From Nitrospirillum viridazoti CBAmc (GTDB lineage: Bacteria; Pseudomonadota; Alphaproteobacteria; Azospirillales; Azospirillaceae): a stretch of 64,000 bases of DNA. Numbering within the stretch: position 1 is the stretch's first letter; every line of letters begins with the position of its first letter. This document shows, piece by piece, positions 50,704 through 59,163 of this stretch. The translations under genes and the position numbers were made by a program. Location of the stretch: positions 124,001 through 188,000 of the forward strand of contig NZ_CP022113.1 in the NCBI RefSeq assembly GCF_000730165.1, read 5' to 3'. Under the pieces are notes generated by a model. It did not search any database. It saw only the letters and a list, made by a program, of their open reading frames with translations, and was not told the origin of the DNA.

Positions 50704-52806
50704 TCAGTCGGCGATGAACAATGCATCAAGCGCCATGACCCCCTCGCCCTCCGCGAAGACGGTCAGGGGGTTGACGTCCACTTCTTTGATTTCGGGATGG
50801 GCTCGCAGCAGGGTGCCCAGCGCCATGACGGCGTCGGCCACAGCTTCCACGTCTCGCGGCGCTTGGCCGCGGAAGGCGCCCAGCAACTTGGCGCCGCGCA
50901 TCCGTCGCAGACGCTCCAGGATCTGATCACGGCCGGCGTGGGCCGGCAGCATCTCGATGGCGTCCAGAGCCTCTACCCACACGCCGCCCAGGCCTAACAC
51001 CACGAAGGCGCCCCAGTCCGGGTCGTTGCGGCCGCCAATCACCAGTTCCAGGCCCGGCCGCGCCATCTGCTCGATCAGGATGCCGTCGATAGCCCCACCA
51101 GCCCTGGCCCGATCCGCGCTGTCCGTCAGGCGCCGCCAGCCGGCGCGCAGCGCCGCTTCGTCCTTGACGCCGACGATGACGCCGCCGACTTCGCTCTTAT
51201 GGGTCAGCCAGGTCGCCTGCAGCTTCATGACCAGGGGGTAGGTGATGCGCGAGGCCGCCGCGACGGCGGCCTCGACGTCCTGGACCAGCGCACCTTCGGG
51301 CACCGGGATACCTATGGCCGAAAGCAGGGCCTTGCCCTCATATTCCGGCAGGGGGCCATGCCGCGACAGCGCCGGCGCCGGGGGCGGCGGCGCTGTGCGT
51401 TCCGCGGCCCGCGCATACGCCACGGCCCGGCCGTTGACGGCGCGGAAGGCTCGCAGCGCCCGCTCCGGTGAACGGAACAGCGGCGTGCCGGTTTCGCGCA
51501 AGGGCGCGACGCAGCCGGGATCCAGCGGCGATTCATCGCCCAGGATGGCGACGGTGACCGGCTTGGACGCCGTCAGGGCGACGGGGGCGATGGCCTCCGC
51601 CTTCGCGCGCTGCTGCCAGGGACCGCCGCCGGCCATGGCCAGCAGGACGGAACCGACGGCGGGATCGGCCAGCATGGCGCTGGTGGTTTTGCCGAAGACG
51701 GACGCGTCGGAGAAGCCGGCGGTGCCGACATCCAGAGGATTGCTGATCTCGCATTGCGGCGGCAGCAGCTGGCGCAAGGTGTCCGCCGTGTCCCTACCCA
51801 GGGCCGCCACCTCCAGGCTGATCTTCTCACAGAAATCGAGGCTGAGGCCCCGCACCGCGCCGGAATTGGTGATGACGCCGACCCTGCCTTGTGTCGGCTC
51901 GGGGAACCGGTAGAGGATGGCGGCGGCGTCGAACAGTTCGTCCATGGTTTCGACCAGGACGACGCCTTCATCCTCCACCGCCGTCTTCATGGCAGCGTAG
52001 TCGCTGACCATGGCGCCGGTATGTGACAGCGCCGCCGCCCGGCCTGACGCGCTGGCGCCGGGATGAACCATCAGGATGGGCCGGCCGGCCTCCCGCGCCA
52101 CCCGCGCCGCCGCCAGGAAGGCGGCCGGGTCGCGGATCTGCTCGACATAGGCGGCGATCAGGCCCACGCCTTCGTCCACCAGATGGCGGATGACATGGTC
52201 GATGCGGACGACCGCCTCATTGCCGGTGGTGACCACGTGCGAAATCCGCGCGCCGCGCGCCAGCAGGGCGGACCGGATGTTGGACGCCATGGCGCCGCTC
52301 TGGGCCACCACCGCGGCATGCGGCGGGCCGGCCATCGGCTGGAAGTCCAGCGATTCAAAGCTGAGCGCCGCGCCGTTGGCGTAGTTGACGAAGCCCAGGC
52401 AGTTGGGGCCCAGCAGCGCCAGGCCGCCGGTCCGGCACATAGCCGCGATTTCCTCCTGCTCGCGACGACCTTCCTCTCCCGCTTCGCCGAAGCCGGCGGC
52501 GAAAACGACGGCGCCGCCCACGCCTCGTTCGATGCAGGCCCCGATCGCCTCGCGCACCGCCTTGTGTGGCACGTTCAGAACCGCGACATCGACGCCGTGG
52601 GGCAGGTCGTGCAGCGATTTCAGGCAGGGAACGCCATTGATCTCGGTGCGCGTCGGGCTGACCAGGTACAGCGGCCCGGTGAAACCGGACCCCGCGATGT
52701 TGCGCAAAACGGCGCCGCCCAGCGACGCGGGCTCGGGCGAGGCGCCCGCCACGGCGACCGAGCGTGGCTGCAGCAGGCGTGTCAAATCCAGTTGGGGGGC
52801 CCGCAT
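50704..52806 (-). CDS. ferA: NDP-forming acyl-CoA synthetase (FerA-like)
   Basis: 700 residues with both halves of the NDP-forming acyl-CoA synthetase fold fused. The N-terminal CoA-binding/ligase part has SVAVAGASPE and LLGPNCLGFVNY, and the region ALSHTGAMVSDY; the C-terminal ATP-grasp part has YEGKALLSAIGIPVPEG and PLVMKLQATWLTHKSEVGGV. This is the type of the SYK-6 feruloyl-CoA synthetase FerA. It would activate a hydroxycinnamate for the downstream lyase. ATG directly follows the aldolase stop (TGAATG). Gene symbol by analogy only. Confidence 0.82.
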   Translation of the reverse strand: MRAPQLDLTRLLQPRSVAVAGASPEPASLGGAVLRNIAGSGFTGPLYLVSPTRTEINGVPCLKSLHDLPHGVDVAVLNVPHKAVREAIGACIERGVGGAVVFAAGFGEAGEEGRREQEEIAAMCRTGGLALLGPNCLGFVNYANGAALSFESLDFQPMAGPPHAAVVAQSGAMASNIRSALLARGARISHVVTTGNEAVVRIDHVIRHLVDEGVGLIAAYVEQIRDPAAFLAAARVAREAGRPILMVHPGASASGRAAALSHTGAMVSDYAAMKTAVEDEGVVLVETMDELFDAAAILYRFPEPTQGRVGVITNSGAVRGLSLDFCEKISLEVAALGRDTADTLRQLLPPQCEISNPLDVGTAGFSDASVFGKTTSAMLADPAVGSVLLAMAGGGPWQQRAKAEAIAPVALTASKPVTVAILGDESPLDPGCVAPLRETGTPLFRSPERALRAFRAVNGRAVAYARAAERTAPPPPAPALSRHGPLPEYEGKALLSAIGIPVPEGALVQDVEAAVAAASRITYPLVMKLQATWLTHKSEVGGVIVGVKDEAALRAGWRRLTDSADRARAGGAIDGILIEQMARPGLELVIGGRNDPDWGAFVVLGLGGVWVEALDAIEMLPAHAGRDQILERLRRMRGAKLLGAFRGQAPRDVEAVADAVMALGTLLRAHPEIKEVDVNPLTVFAEGEGVMALDALFIAD

Positions 52807-53595
52807 TCAGACCTCCCCCCGGCCGACGCGGAACGGGGCGACCTTGTCCATCGCCGCCTTCAGCGCGTTCTTGTACATGACCATGTCGGACTGCCAGGCG
52901 ATGTAGCGGGCGCCGCGCCCGACCCAGGCCTTCAGGCCGTCGGGGCTGCTGGCCACCACGCCGTAGTGCTTGCCGGCGCGGGCGCAGGCTGCAACGACCT
53001 CATCCACCACCTTGGCCACGTCGGGATGGTCCGGCTCGCCCGGATGGCCCAGGGACTGGCTGAGATCGCCGGTGCCGATGAAGGCGACGTCCAGTTGGTC
53101 CAGGGCGCACAGCGCGTCGATGTCGGCGGCCATGCGCGCGTTCTCGACATGGACGGCGATCAGCGTGTCGCGATTGGCTTGCTCGATGTAGGTCTTGGCC
53201 GGGGTGTAGGCGTAGTCGCCCGCCCGGCAGCCGGGGGCCCAGCCGCGCTCGCCCAACGGGTGGTATTTGGCCCGGCGGATGACGGCGCCGGCCTCGGCGG
53301 CCGAGCTCAGCGATGGCACCTGCACGCCGCTGGCCCCACTATCCAGGGCGTGCAGGATGGTGGCCTCGCCGGCATCGCTGGTGCGGACGATGGCGCTCAT
53401 CCCCACCAGCTGCGCCGCGCGGATCAGGTCCTCGACCTCGCCATGCGTGAAGTTCGCGTGTTCGGTATCGATGATGATGAAGTCAAAGCCGGCGAGGCCG
53501 ATCATCTCCACCAAATTCGCGGACGCGAACTTGACGAACGTGCCGATGACGACCTCGCCCTTTTCCAGGCGCCGTTTGGCTAGGCTATTGATCAC
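52807..53595 (-). CDS. HpcH/HpaI-family aldolase
   Basis: 262 residues. The TIM-barrel metal-dependent class II pyruvate aldolase family is indicated by IIIDTEHANFTHGEVEDLI, the metal Glu in VHVENARM, the Asp in GTGDLSQSLG and the Arg/His residues in RAKYHPLGERGW. Members cleave or form bonds with pyruvate, such as 4-hydroxy-2-oxoheptanedioate aldolase. It is the first gene of the leftward operon with ferA, ferB, CMD and ALDH. A pyruvate-releasing step is not part of the standard ferulate route, so its substrate may be unusual. Confidence 0.85.
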   Translation of the reverse strand: MINSLAKRRLEKGEVVIGTFVKFASANLVEMIGLAGFDFIIIDTEHANFTHGEVEDLIRAAQLVGMSAIVRTSDAGEATILHALDSGASGVQVPSLSSAAEAGAVIRRAKYHPLGERGWAPGCRAGDYAYTPAKTYIEQANRDTLIAVHVENARMAADIDALCALDQLDVAFIGTGDLSQSLGHPGEPDHPDVAKVVDEVVAACARAGKHYGVVASSPDGLKAWVGRGARYIAWQSDMVMYKNALKAAMDKVAPFRVGRGEV

Positions 53596-53956
53596 AAAGC
53601 ACCTCCCGCCTGCGACGTCTCTTGGGACCGGACGTCTGCCGCCCGGTCATCCAATGCAAACGTGGATGGGGAATCAAATGCTGATTGATGCCTTGTCCGA
53701 TAACGGCCCGGTATCGGAGGGCGCTGCCTACGGACCGATGCCGTGGCGGTATCGGAGCGCTGGTCAAAAAGAATTAGACGGCTAACGATGTAGCGGTCCT
53801 ACTGTTCTCATAAACTATTGCCGGGAATTTCAAGAAAGCTCCGCCGGGCCTCCATGTCGCTTGGACGTGTAGCATCTTGAAGAGCGTGTGGGAGGCGGCG
53901 TGTACGGAAAGAACGACTTGCGGGCTTCATTGGCGCCGTCGGCGGAAAAGGTGGCC
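53596..53956. promoter_or_regulatory. 361-base divergent promoter region with two CGGTATCGG motifs
   Basis: CGGTATCGGAG at 53709-53719 and again at 53747-53757, 38 bases apart. The first also forms a 6-9-6 inverted repeat with CCGATA at 53697-53702. The region separates the aldolase-ferA operon from the cupin operon. The same 9-mer stands before the TBDR at 59049. Probable operator shared by both operons; no regulator gene is in the cluster. A GTG at 53888 could extend the cupin by 23 codons. Confidence 0.55.
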
Positions 53957-54808
53957 ATGACCCCTTTCAAGCCGGCCTCTTACGGTCGCTTCTATGAAGA
54001 GATGCCGGTGGAGGAGAGCGAATTGGCTTCCACCTGGCTGACGCGTGGCCAGAACCTGATCGTGGCCTACAGCGCCGTGCGTTCCGGCGCGGTGCTGGCG
54101 CGCTCAGGCCAGATCGATGAATACGCCGTCGTCCTTCCCGACGCGGGTTTGAGTGTTGAGATTACGGCCGGCGGCCAGACGGAGACGGCGCACGGGCCGT
54201 GCGTGGCCTTCATCCCGCCCGGCGACAGCAGCGTCCGCGCGCTGGGCGACGGCGGCCTCTATCGGCTGATCACCACCCGGTCGGCGGATCTGGCGGCCCG
54301 TTGCGCCAACGCCGGCGACTTCGCCACGCCCGATCTGAACGTTCCGGAGTTCACGCCCTGGCCCGACCCGGTCGGCGGCTGGCGCATTCGGGTCTATTCC
54401 GGCGACGTGCCGTCGCAGCCGGGCCGCTTCGGCAGAATCTACCGCTGCACCACCATCATGGTGAACCTGACCAGCGGCCGCGCGGGTCCCCGCGACCCGG
54501 CCGACTTGTCACCCCACCACCATGATGATTTCGAGCAGTATTCCATCGCCACGGCGGGCGAATTCATCCACCACCTGCGCTGGCCCTGGACGGGGAACAG
54601 CGCGCACTGGCTGGAGGACCAACATGCCTACTGCGCGGCGCCGTCGGTCGCGGTGATACCACCGCCGGCGACCCATACCTCGCAGGGGATGAGCACCGGC
54701 CTCAACCGCCTGGCGGACGTTTTCTGCCCGCCGCGCCACGATTTCTCCGCCCGCGAGGGCTGGGTGCTGAACGCGGCCGACTATCCGGCGCCGGACCCGG
54801 CGCCATAA
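53957..54808 (+). CDS. Cupin-fold protein of unknown function
   Basis: 283 residues from ATG 53957 (MTPFKPASYGRF), with AAGG upstream; a GTG at 53888 is possible. The N-terminal half looks like a degraded cupin (PCVAFIPPGDSS), and the C-terminal half has metal-binding-like His residues in SPHHHDDFEQYSI, GEFIHHL and VIPPPATHTSQ, the two-motif cupin pattern. It may be an isomerase or dioxygenase-like protein. It is first in the rightward operon with a DUF6282 protein, a carrier and two amidohydrolases. I do not recognise a characterised homologue. Confidence 0.7.
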   Translation: MTPFKPASYGRFYEEMPVEESELASTWLTRGQNLIVAYSAVRSGAVLARSGQIDEYAVVLPDAGLSVEITAGGQTETAHGPCVAFIPPGDSSVRALGDGGLYRLITTRSADLAARCANAGDFATPDLNVPEFTPWPDPVGGWRIRVYSGDVPSQPGRFGRIYRCTTIMVNLTSGRAGPRDPADLSPHHHDDFEQYSIATAGEFIHHLRWPWTGNSAHWLEDQHAYCAAPSVAVIPPPATHTSQGMSTGLNRLADVFCPPRHDFSAREGWVLNAADYPAPDPAP

Positions 54809-54869
54809 ACAGGAACCCCAAATACGAACCGCGGCCAGCGCGGCGCATCTGAAAACGGGAGGATAGAGT

Positions 54870-55781
54870 ATGACGGATCGCAGGATTGACGATCTGCTGG
54901 TCGGTGCCGTGGATCTGCATTGCCACAGCGGCCCTTCGGTCATGCCGCGCCGGCTGAACCATGTCGAGGCCATCAGGGACGCCGAGGCCGCCGGCCTGCG
55001 GGCCATCCTGTTCAAGGATCACTATTATTCGGTGACGCCCGTGGCCGAGCTGCTGAAGGAGACGATGAATCCCAAGATTCAACTCCTGACCGGCGTTCCA
55101 CTGAATAACACCACGGGCGGCCTGAACCCCTACGCGGTGGAGCATGGCTTCAAGCTAGGCGCCCGCTTGGTGTGGATGCCCACCTTCTCCGCCGCCAACC
55201 ACATCCGCCATTCGCATCGGCGCCAGTTCCTGCCCACGAAGGACCAGATGCTGCCGCCGCGCGCCCTGACCGTGGTGGATGATCGCGGCGCGCTGCTGGA
55301 CGAGGTCAAGGTCATCCTGGACCAGATCGCGCAGTATGACGCCATCCTCTCCGCCGGCCATCTGCACATCAGCGAGATCTGGCCGCTGTTCGCCGAGGCG
55401 AAGACGCGGGGAGTCAAGCGCCTGCTGGTCAACCATCCCACCTTCCTCATCGGCTGCGGCCCGGCCGACATGAAGGAACTGGCCGGCATGGGCGCCTATC
55501 TGGAGCATTCGTGCTGCATGTGGGCCGGCGTCCAGGGCAAGAACTACACCGCCGACAGCTTGAACCAGGTGATCAAGGCCGGCGGCGTGGACAGCACCAT
55601 CATCGGCTCCGACCTGGGCCAGGTGGGCAACCCAACGCCGGTGGAAGGGTTCCGCCATGTCATCGGCATGTGTATCGAGTTGGGCTATTCCGACGACGAC
55701 ATCCGCAAGATGATCAGCCTGAACGCCAGCCGGCTGGTCGGGTTGGACGAACCGGCGCGTGAGCAATCCGCCGCGGAGTGA
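54870..55781 (+). CDS. DUF6282-family, amidohydrolase-like TIM-barrel protein
   Basis: 303 residues preceded by GGGAGGATAG. DLHCHSGPS near residue 15 is a metal-binding HxH motif like those of amidohydrolase-superfamily enzymes; FKDHYYS, HLHISEIW, VNHPTF and GSDLGQ supply further His/Asp residues of a metal barrel. DUF6282 proteins lack an assigned function. With two more amidohydrolase-2 proteins downstream, this is the first of three metal hydrolases or decarboxylases in one operon. It probably acts on a ring-cleavage or lactone intermediate; inferred only. Confidence 0.75.
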   Translation: MTDRRIDDLLVGAVDLHCHSGPSVMPRRLNHVEAIRDAEAAGLRAILFKDHYYSVTPVAELLKETMNPKIQLLTGVPLNNTTGGLNPYAVEHGFKLGARLVWMPTFSAANHIRHSHRRQFLPTKDQMLPPRALTVVDDRGALLDEVKVILDQIAQYDAILSAGHLHISEIWPLFAEAKTRGVKRLLVNHPTFLIGCGPADMKELAGMGAYLEHSCCMWAGVQGKNYTADSLNQVIKAGGVDSTIIGSDLGQVGNPTPVEGFRHVIGMCIELGYSDDDIRKMISLNASRLVGLDEPAREQSAAE

Positions 55782-55846
55782 TCCTGGCCGGCGGCGGGGA
55801 ACGCCGCCGCGCCACAATAAAAATCCAGACCAGGGAGGTACCGAGC

Positions 55847-57178
55847 ATGCCGGCCAATCCGCTTGACGCCATCGCCGTCACGCCGATGCGTTTGCGGCAG
55901 TACGTCATCGTTGCGCTGTGCTGCTTGATCAATGTCACCGAGGGTTACGACATGATGTCGGCGGCCTACACGGCGCCGTTGTTCTCCGCCGAATGGGCCG
56001 TGCCCAAGGCGACCCTGGGCCTGCTGTTCAGCATGGGGTCGCTGGGCTTGGCGCTTGGCGCGTTCGTGGCGGCGCCCCTGGGGGAACGGCTGGGTCGGCG
56101 CGGCGTGACGCTGATCGCCCTGGTCGCCATCACCATCGCGCATGGCCTGTCGTCGATCGCCGCTTCCATTGAGGTGCTGATGGCCCTGCGCTTCCTGATG
56201 GGGGCGGGGTTGGGCATCCTGGTCGTCAGCCTGAACGTGCTGGTGTCCGAGTTCGCCAACAACCAGCGGCGCAACCTCATGCTGTCGATGCTGCACACCG
56301 GCTTCACCATTGGCATGATGATCGGGGGGGCGGTCGCCGGCTTCCTGCTGGTGCCGTACGGCTGGCGGTCGGTCTACGTCTTCGGCATGGGCATGAACGC
56401 CGTGCTGCTGCTGGCGTTGGCCCTGTTCATGTGGGAATCACCCGCTTATCTGGTGTCGGCGCAGCCCCGGGGCGCCCTGGCCCGCATCAACCGGATCCTG
56501 GCCGGCCTCGGCCTCGATCCGCTGGTTGAACTGCCGCCGCGGCCCGAGCGGGCGCGGAAGGAGAATGGCGCGGTCGCCCTGCTGGCCAAGGATGCCTGGC
56601 GGCTGTCCGTCCTGATGTGGCTGGCCTCCTTCATCTATGCCTTGGTCGGCTATTTCCTGCTGAACTGGAAGCCGACGGTGCTGGTGGAGGCCGGGCTGAC
56701 GCCGACGCAGGCCAGCTTCTCCGGTGTGCTGCAGGGCATCGTCGGTGCCACCGGCCACCTCACCGTGGGCGCGTTTTCCCGCCGCGTGGGTGAGGCGCGC
56801 ATGACCGCCATCTTCTTCATCCTGATGGGTGCGATGCTGGTCCTGTTCGGCAGCGTGCATGCCGGGGTGCCGGTGATGATCGCAATGGCCTGCGTGCTGA
56901 CCTACTTCACTGTCGGCGCCTATACTGGCGTGTTCCTGACCGCCATCGCGCTCTATCCCCAGCGGCTGCGCAATTTCGGCGTGGGCTTCGTCGTCGGGTT
57001 CGGGCGCGCCGGCGCCGTCGTCGGTCCGTTGATCGGCGGCCTGCTGCTGGGGGCGGATGTGGGGCGGGCGGCTACCTTCGCCTTCTTCGCCGCCATGAGC
57101 GCGATACCGGCGGTCGCGATGCTGCCCCTGAGCCGCAAGCCCGGCCAGCCGGCCCCGCTGACCACCGCGCCGACCTGA
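55847..57178 (+). CDS. MFS aromatic-acid:H+ symporter-like carrier
   Basis: 443 residues from ATG 55847, with GGGAGG upstream; an upstream extension overlapping the previous gene was rejected. Twelve hydrophobic segments. The first has INVTEGYDMMSAAY (the EGYD motif is near the DGYD motif of the AAHS family) and the inter-helix loop GERLGRRGV fits the MFS loop 2-3 signature. AAHS proteins such as PcaK and VanK import benzoate-type acids. It should import the aromatic acid or its derivative across the inner membrane after TBDR transport. Confidence 0.85.
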   Translation: MPANPLDAIAVTPMRLRQYVIVALCCLINVTEGYDMMSAAYTAPLFSAEWAVPKATLGLLFSMGSLGLALGAFVAAPLGERLGRRGVTLIALVAITIAHGLSSIAASIEVLMALRFLMGAGLGILVVSLNVLVSEFANNQRRNLMLSMLHTGFTIGMMIGGAVAGFLLVPYGWRSVYVFGMGMNAVLLLALALFMWESPAYLVSAQPRGALARINRILAGLGLDPLVELPPRPERARKENGAVALLAKDAWRLSVLMWLASFIYALVGYFLLNWKPTVLVEAGLTPTQASFSGVLQGIVGATGHLTVGAFSRRVGEARMTAIFFILMGAMLVLFGSVHAGVPVMIAMACVLTYFTVGAYTGVFLTAIALYPQRLRNFGVGFVVGFGRAGAVVGPLIGGLLLGADVGRAATFAFFAAMSAIPAVAMLPLSRKPGQPAPLTTAPT

Positions 57179-57218
57179 CCATACGGCACGATACGATAAT
57201 CGGGGGGATGAAGGGGCT

Positions 57219-58118
57219 ATGAGCCAGCAAGCGGGCAGGGAACCGATCTACGACGCGCACGCGCACGTCTTCACCAATGATGCGGCGCGCTATCCCATGG
57301 ACACGCGCAACGCGCGGGAGGGGGAGGACAACCTGCGCCGGCGCATTGCCGCCGACCCCATAACGGCGGAGCGACTGCGGCAGTGGTGGGAAGCCAGCGG
57401 CGTCGTCGCCGGTGCGGCCGTGCAGTACAACACCATTTACAAGACCGACAACCGCTACCTGCTGGACGCCACGTACGCGCATCCGGACAAGCTGTCGGCC
57501 GTGGTGATTCTGGACGCCCAGGATCCGGAGACGCCGGCGCAACTGACCCGCATGGTGATCGAGCGGGGGATCGTGGGCCTGCGCCTGTTCGGTTATCCCG
57601 ACGCCACCGGCGCCTATCCCTGGCTGGATTCCGAGGCGGCGCTCCGCACCTGGGCGGTCGCCGACCGCTTTGGCCTGACCATGGTGGTGATGTACGCCCC
57701 GGGCGTGGCCTCGCCCGCCCCGCTGGCCCGCGTCGGCAGCCTGGCCCGCCGATTTCCGCGCCTGCGTATCGCGCTGGACCATTTCGGCTGGCCGGGCGGT
57801 GGCGACCCTCAGCAGCTGGGCCTGGTGCCGGTGCTGGAGGCCATGCGGAAGCATCGCAACGTCTACTATAAGCTGACGACCATCAATTTCCGCATGTTCG
57901 ACCAAGCCGGCGTGGACCATGCGGCCTTCGTCCGCCGCGCGGTGGACGTCATGGGGGCAGACCACGTCATGTGGGGCTCCGACGTCGGCAACACCCAAGA
58001 AAGTTACGAGAGCATGGCCGCGCAGGCGCGCGCGTCGGCGGTGCTCCTCGATGAGACGGAGCGGCGGCTGTTCCTGTGCGACACGGCGCGCAGCCTGTTC
58101 CAGCGCGGCGACAGGTAA
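57219..58118 (+). CDS. Amidohydrolase-2 family protein (PDC hydrolase/decarboxylase-like)
   Basis: 299 residues. The HxH motif in YDAHAHVFTND, the late LDHFGWPG and WGSDVGN match the amidohydrolase-2 family that includes 2-pyrone-4,6-dicarboxylate hydrolase LigI, gamma-resorcylate decarboxylase and ACMSD. It probably hydrolyses a lactone or decarboxylates an aromatic or ring-cleavage acid. The next gene starts 6 bases after its stop, so the two are cotranscribed. Which reaction is not certain. Confidence 0.83.
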   Translation: MSQQAGREPIYDAHAHVFTNDAARYPMDTRNAREGEDNLRRRIAADPITAERLRQWWEASGVVAGAAVQYNTIYKTDNRYLLDATYAHPDKLSAVVILDAQDPETPAQLTRMVIERGIVGLRLFGYPDATGAYPWLDSEAALRTWAVADRFGLTMVVMYAPGVASPAPLARVGSLARRFPRLRIALDHFGWPGGGDPQQLGLVPVLEAMRKHRNVYYKLTTINFRMFDQAGVDHAAFVRRAVDVMGADHVMWGSDVGNTQESYESMAAQARASAVLLDETERRLFLCDTARSLFQRGDR

Positions 58119-58123
58119 GCGCC

Positions 58124-58936
58124 ATGACGGTTGAGCGCCCCTTTGCCGAACCGCCCATCGTCGATGCGCATGCCCACATCCTGACACGGCGCATGCCATT
58201 GCGGGACGATGCCTGGATCCGGCCGGACTATGATTACACGGCCGAGGATTTCCTGGAGGACCTGGACCGGCACGGCATCGCCTTCGGGATCGTCACCGCT
58301 GCCAGCCTCTACGGCGATTACAACGACTACACCCTGTTGGCGCTGGGGCGGTACCGGCGCCTGCGCGCGACGGTGATGCTGCAGCCCGACACCGACCTGG
58401 CGACCCTGCGCCACCTGCGGGACCAGGGCGTCGTGGGCGTGCGCATGCAGTGGAAGGTAGACCAGGCGCCGCCCGACTTGCGCAGCTATCCCTACCTGAA
58501 ATTCCTTAATCGCCTGGCCGACTGCGGCATGCATGTCGAGTTGAACGCCAGCGCCGTCCAATTGGCCATCGTGCTGCCGGCGTTGGAAGCGCACGGCGTC
58601 AACGTCGTGGTCGATCACTTCGGCCTGCTGCGTGCGCCGGAAGGTATGGAGGGCGCCGGCTTCCAGGCCATGCTGCGGGCGGTCGCGGCGGGGCGGACCT
58701 GGGTCAAGATCTCCGCGGGCTTCCGCCTGGACCCGGCGATCCGCCAGGCCTGCGCGGCGCGCCTGCTGGTGGAGGCCGGTGGGGAGCGCCTGCTGTGGGG
58801 CAGCGACGCGCCCTTTGTGGGGAAGGAAGGCGCCGTGACGTACGCGGACGCCCTTGCACACTTCCATGCGCTGGTGCCGGACCCGGCGGTGCGCCGCCAG
58901 ATTTCCGACGCGGCGTTGCGTCTGTGCTTCTTCTGA
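58124..58936 (+). CDS. Second amidohydrolase-2 family protein
   Basis: 270 residues from ATG 58124 (MTVERPFAEPPIVDAHAH); upstream in-frame start rejected because it lies inside the previous gene. It has the metal HxH in VDAHAHILTRR, the VDHFGLLR motif and LLWGSDAPFVG near the C-terminus. It resembles but is not identical to the preceding protein: the regions after HxH differ, so a different substrate is likely. Together with the DUF6282 gene this is a three-enzyme metal-hydrolase set. Confidence 0.83.
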   Translation: MTVERPFAEPPIVDAHAHILTRRMPLRDDAWIRPDYDYTAEDFLEDLDRHGIAFGIVTAASLYGDYNDYTLLALGRYRRLRATVMLQPDTDLATLRHLRDQGVVGVRMQWKVDQAPPDLRSYPYLKFLNRLADCGMHVELNASAVQLAIVLPALEAHGVNVVVDHFGLLRAPEGMEGAGFQAMLRAVAAGRTWVKISAGFRLDPAIRQACAARLLVEAGGERLLWGSDAPFVGKEGAVTYADALAHFHALVPDPAVRRQISDAALRLCFF

Positions 58937-59048
58937 CGCGGGCGACCGCATCAAATCAGGGACCTCTTTTCCGAGTATGGGGTGGGCTCCACCGCGTGAG
59001 CGCCCTTTCCCCTTAAGGGCTTGGCTTGGGCGATTTTTGATGCCGAAA

Positions 59049-59057
59049 CGGTATCGG
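59049..59057. promoter_or_regulatory. CGGTATCGG motif upstream of TBDR
   Basis: CGGTATCGG in AAACGGTATCGGTTT, with symmetric AAAC/GTTT flanks as in a regulator operator. It is about 107 bases before the TBDR start. Copies of the 9-mer at 53709 and 53747 suggest a shared regulator. Further on, CCGAATG/CATTCCGG (59129-59146) forms a hairpin just before the ribosome site. Confidence 0.5.
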
Positions 59058-59163
59058 TTTTGCCGATTGCGGCATTGGATTTTCGTCATCGTATAAATGA
59101 ATATGAAAATAACAAACAATGAGCATCCCGAATGACCTTCATTCCGGAGCGGGGAGGGAACAG

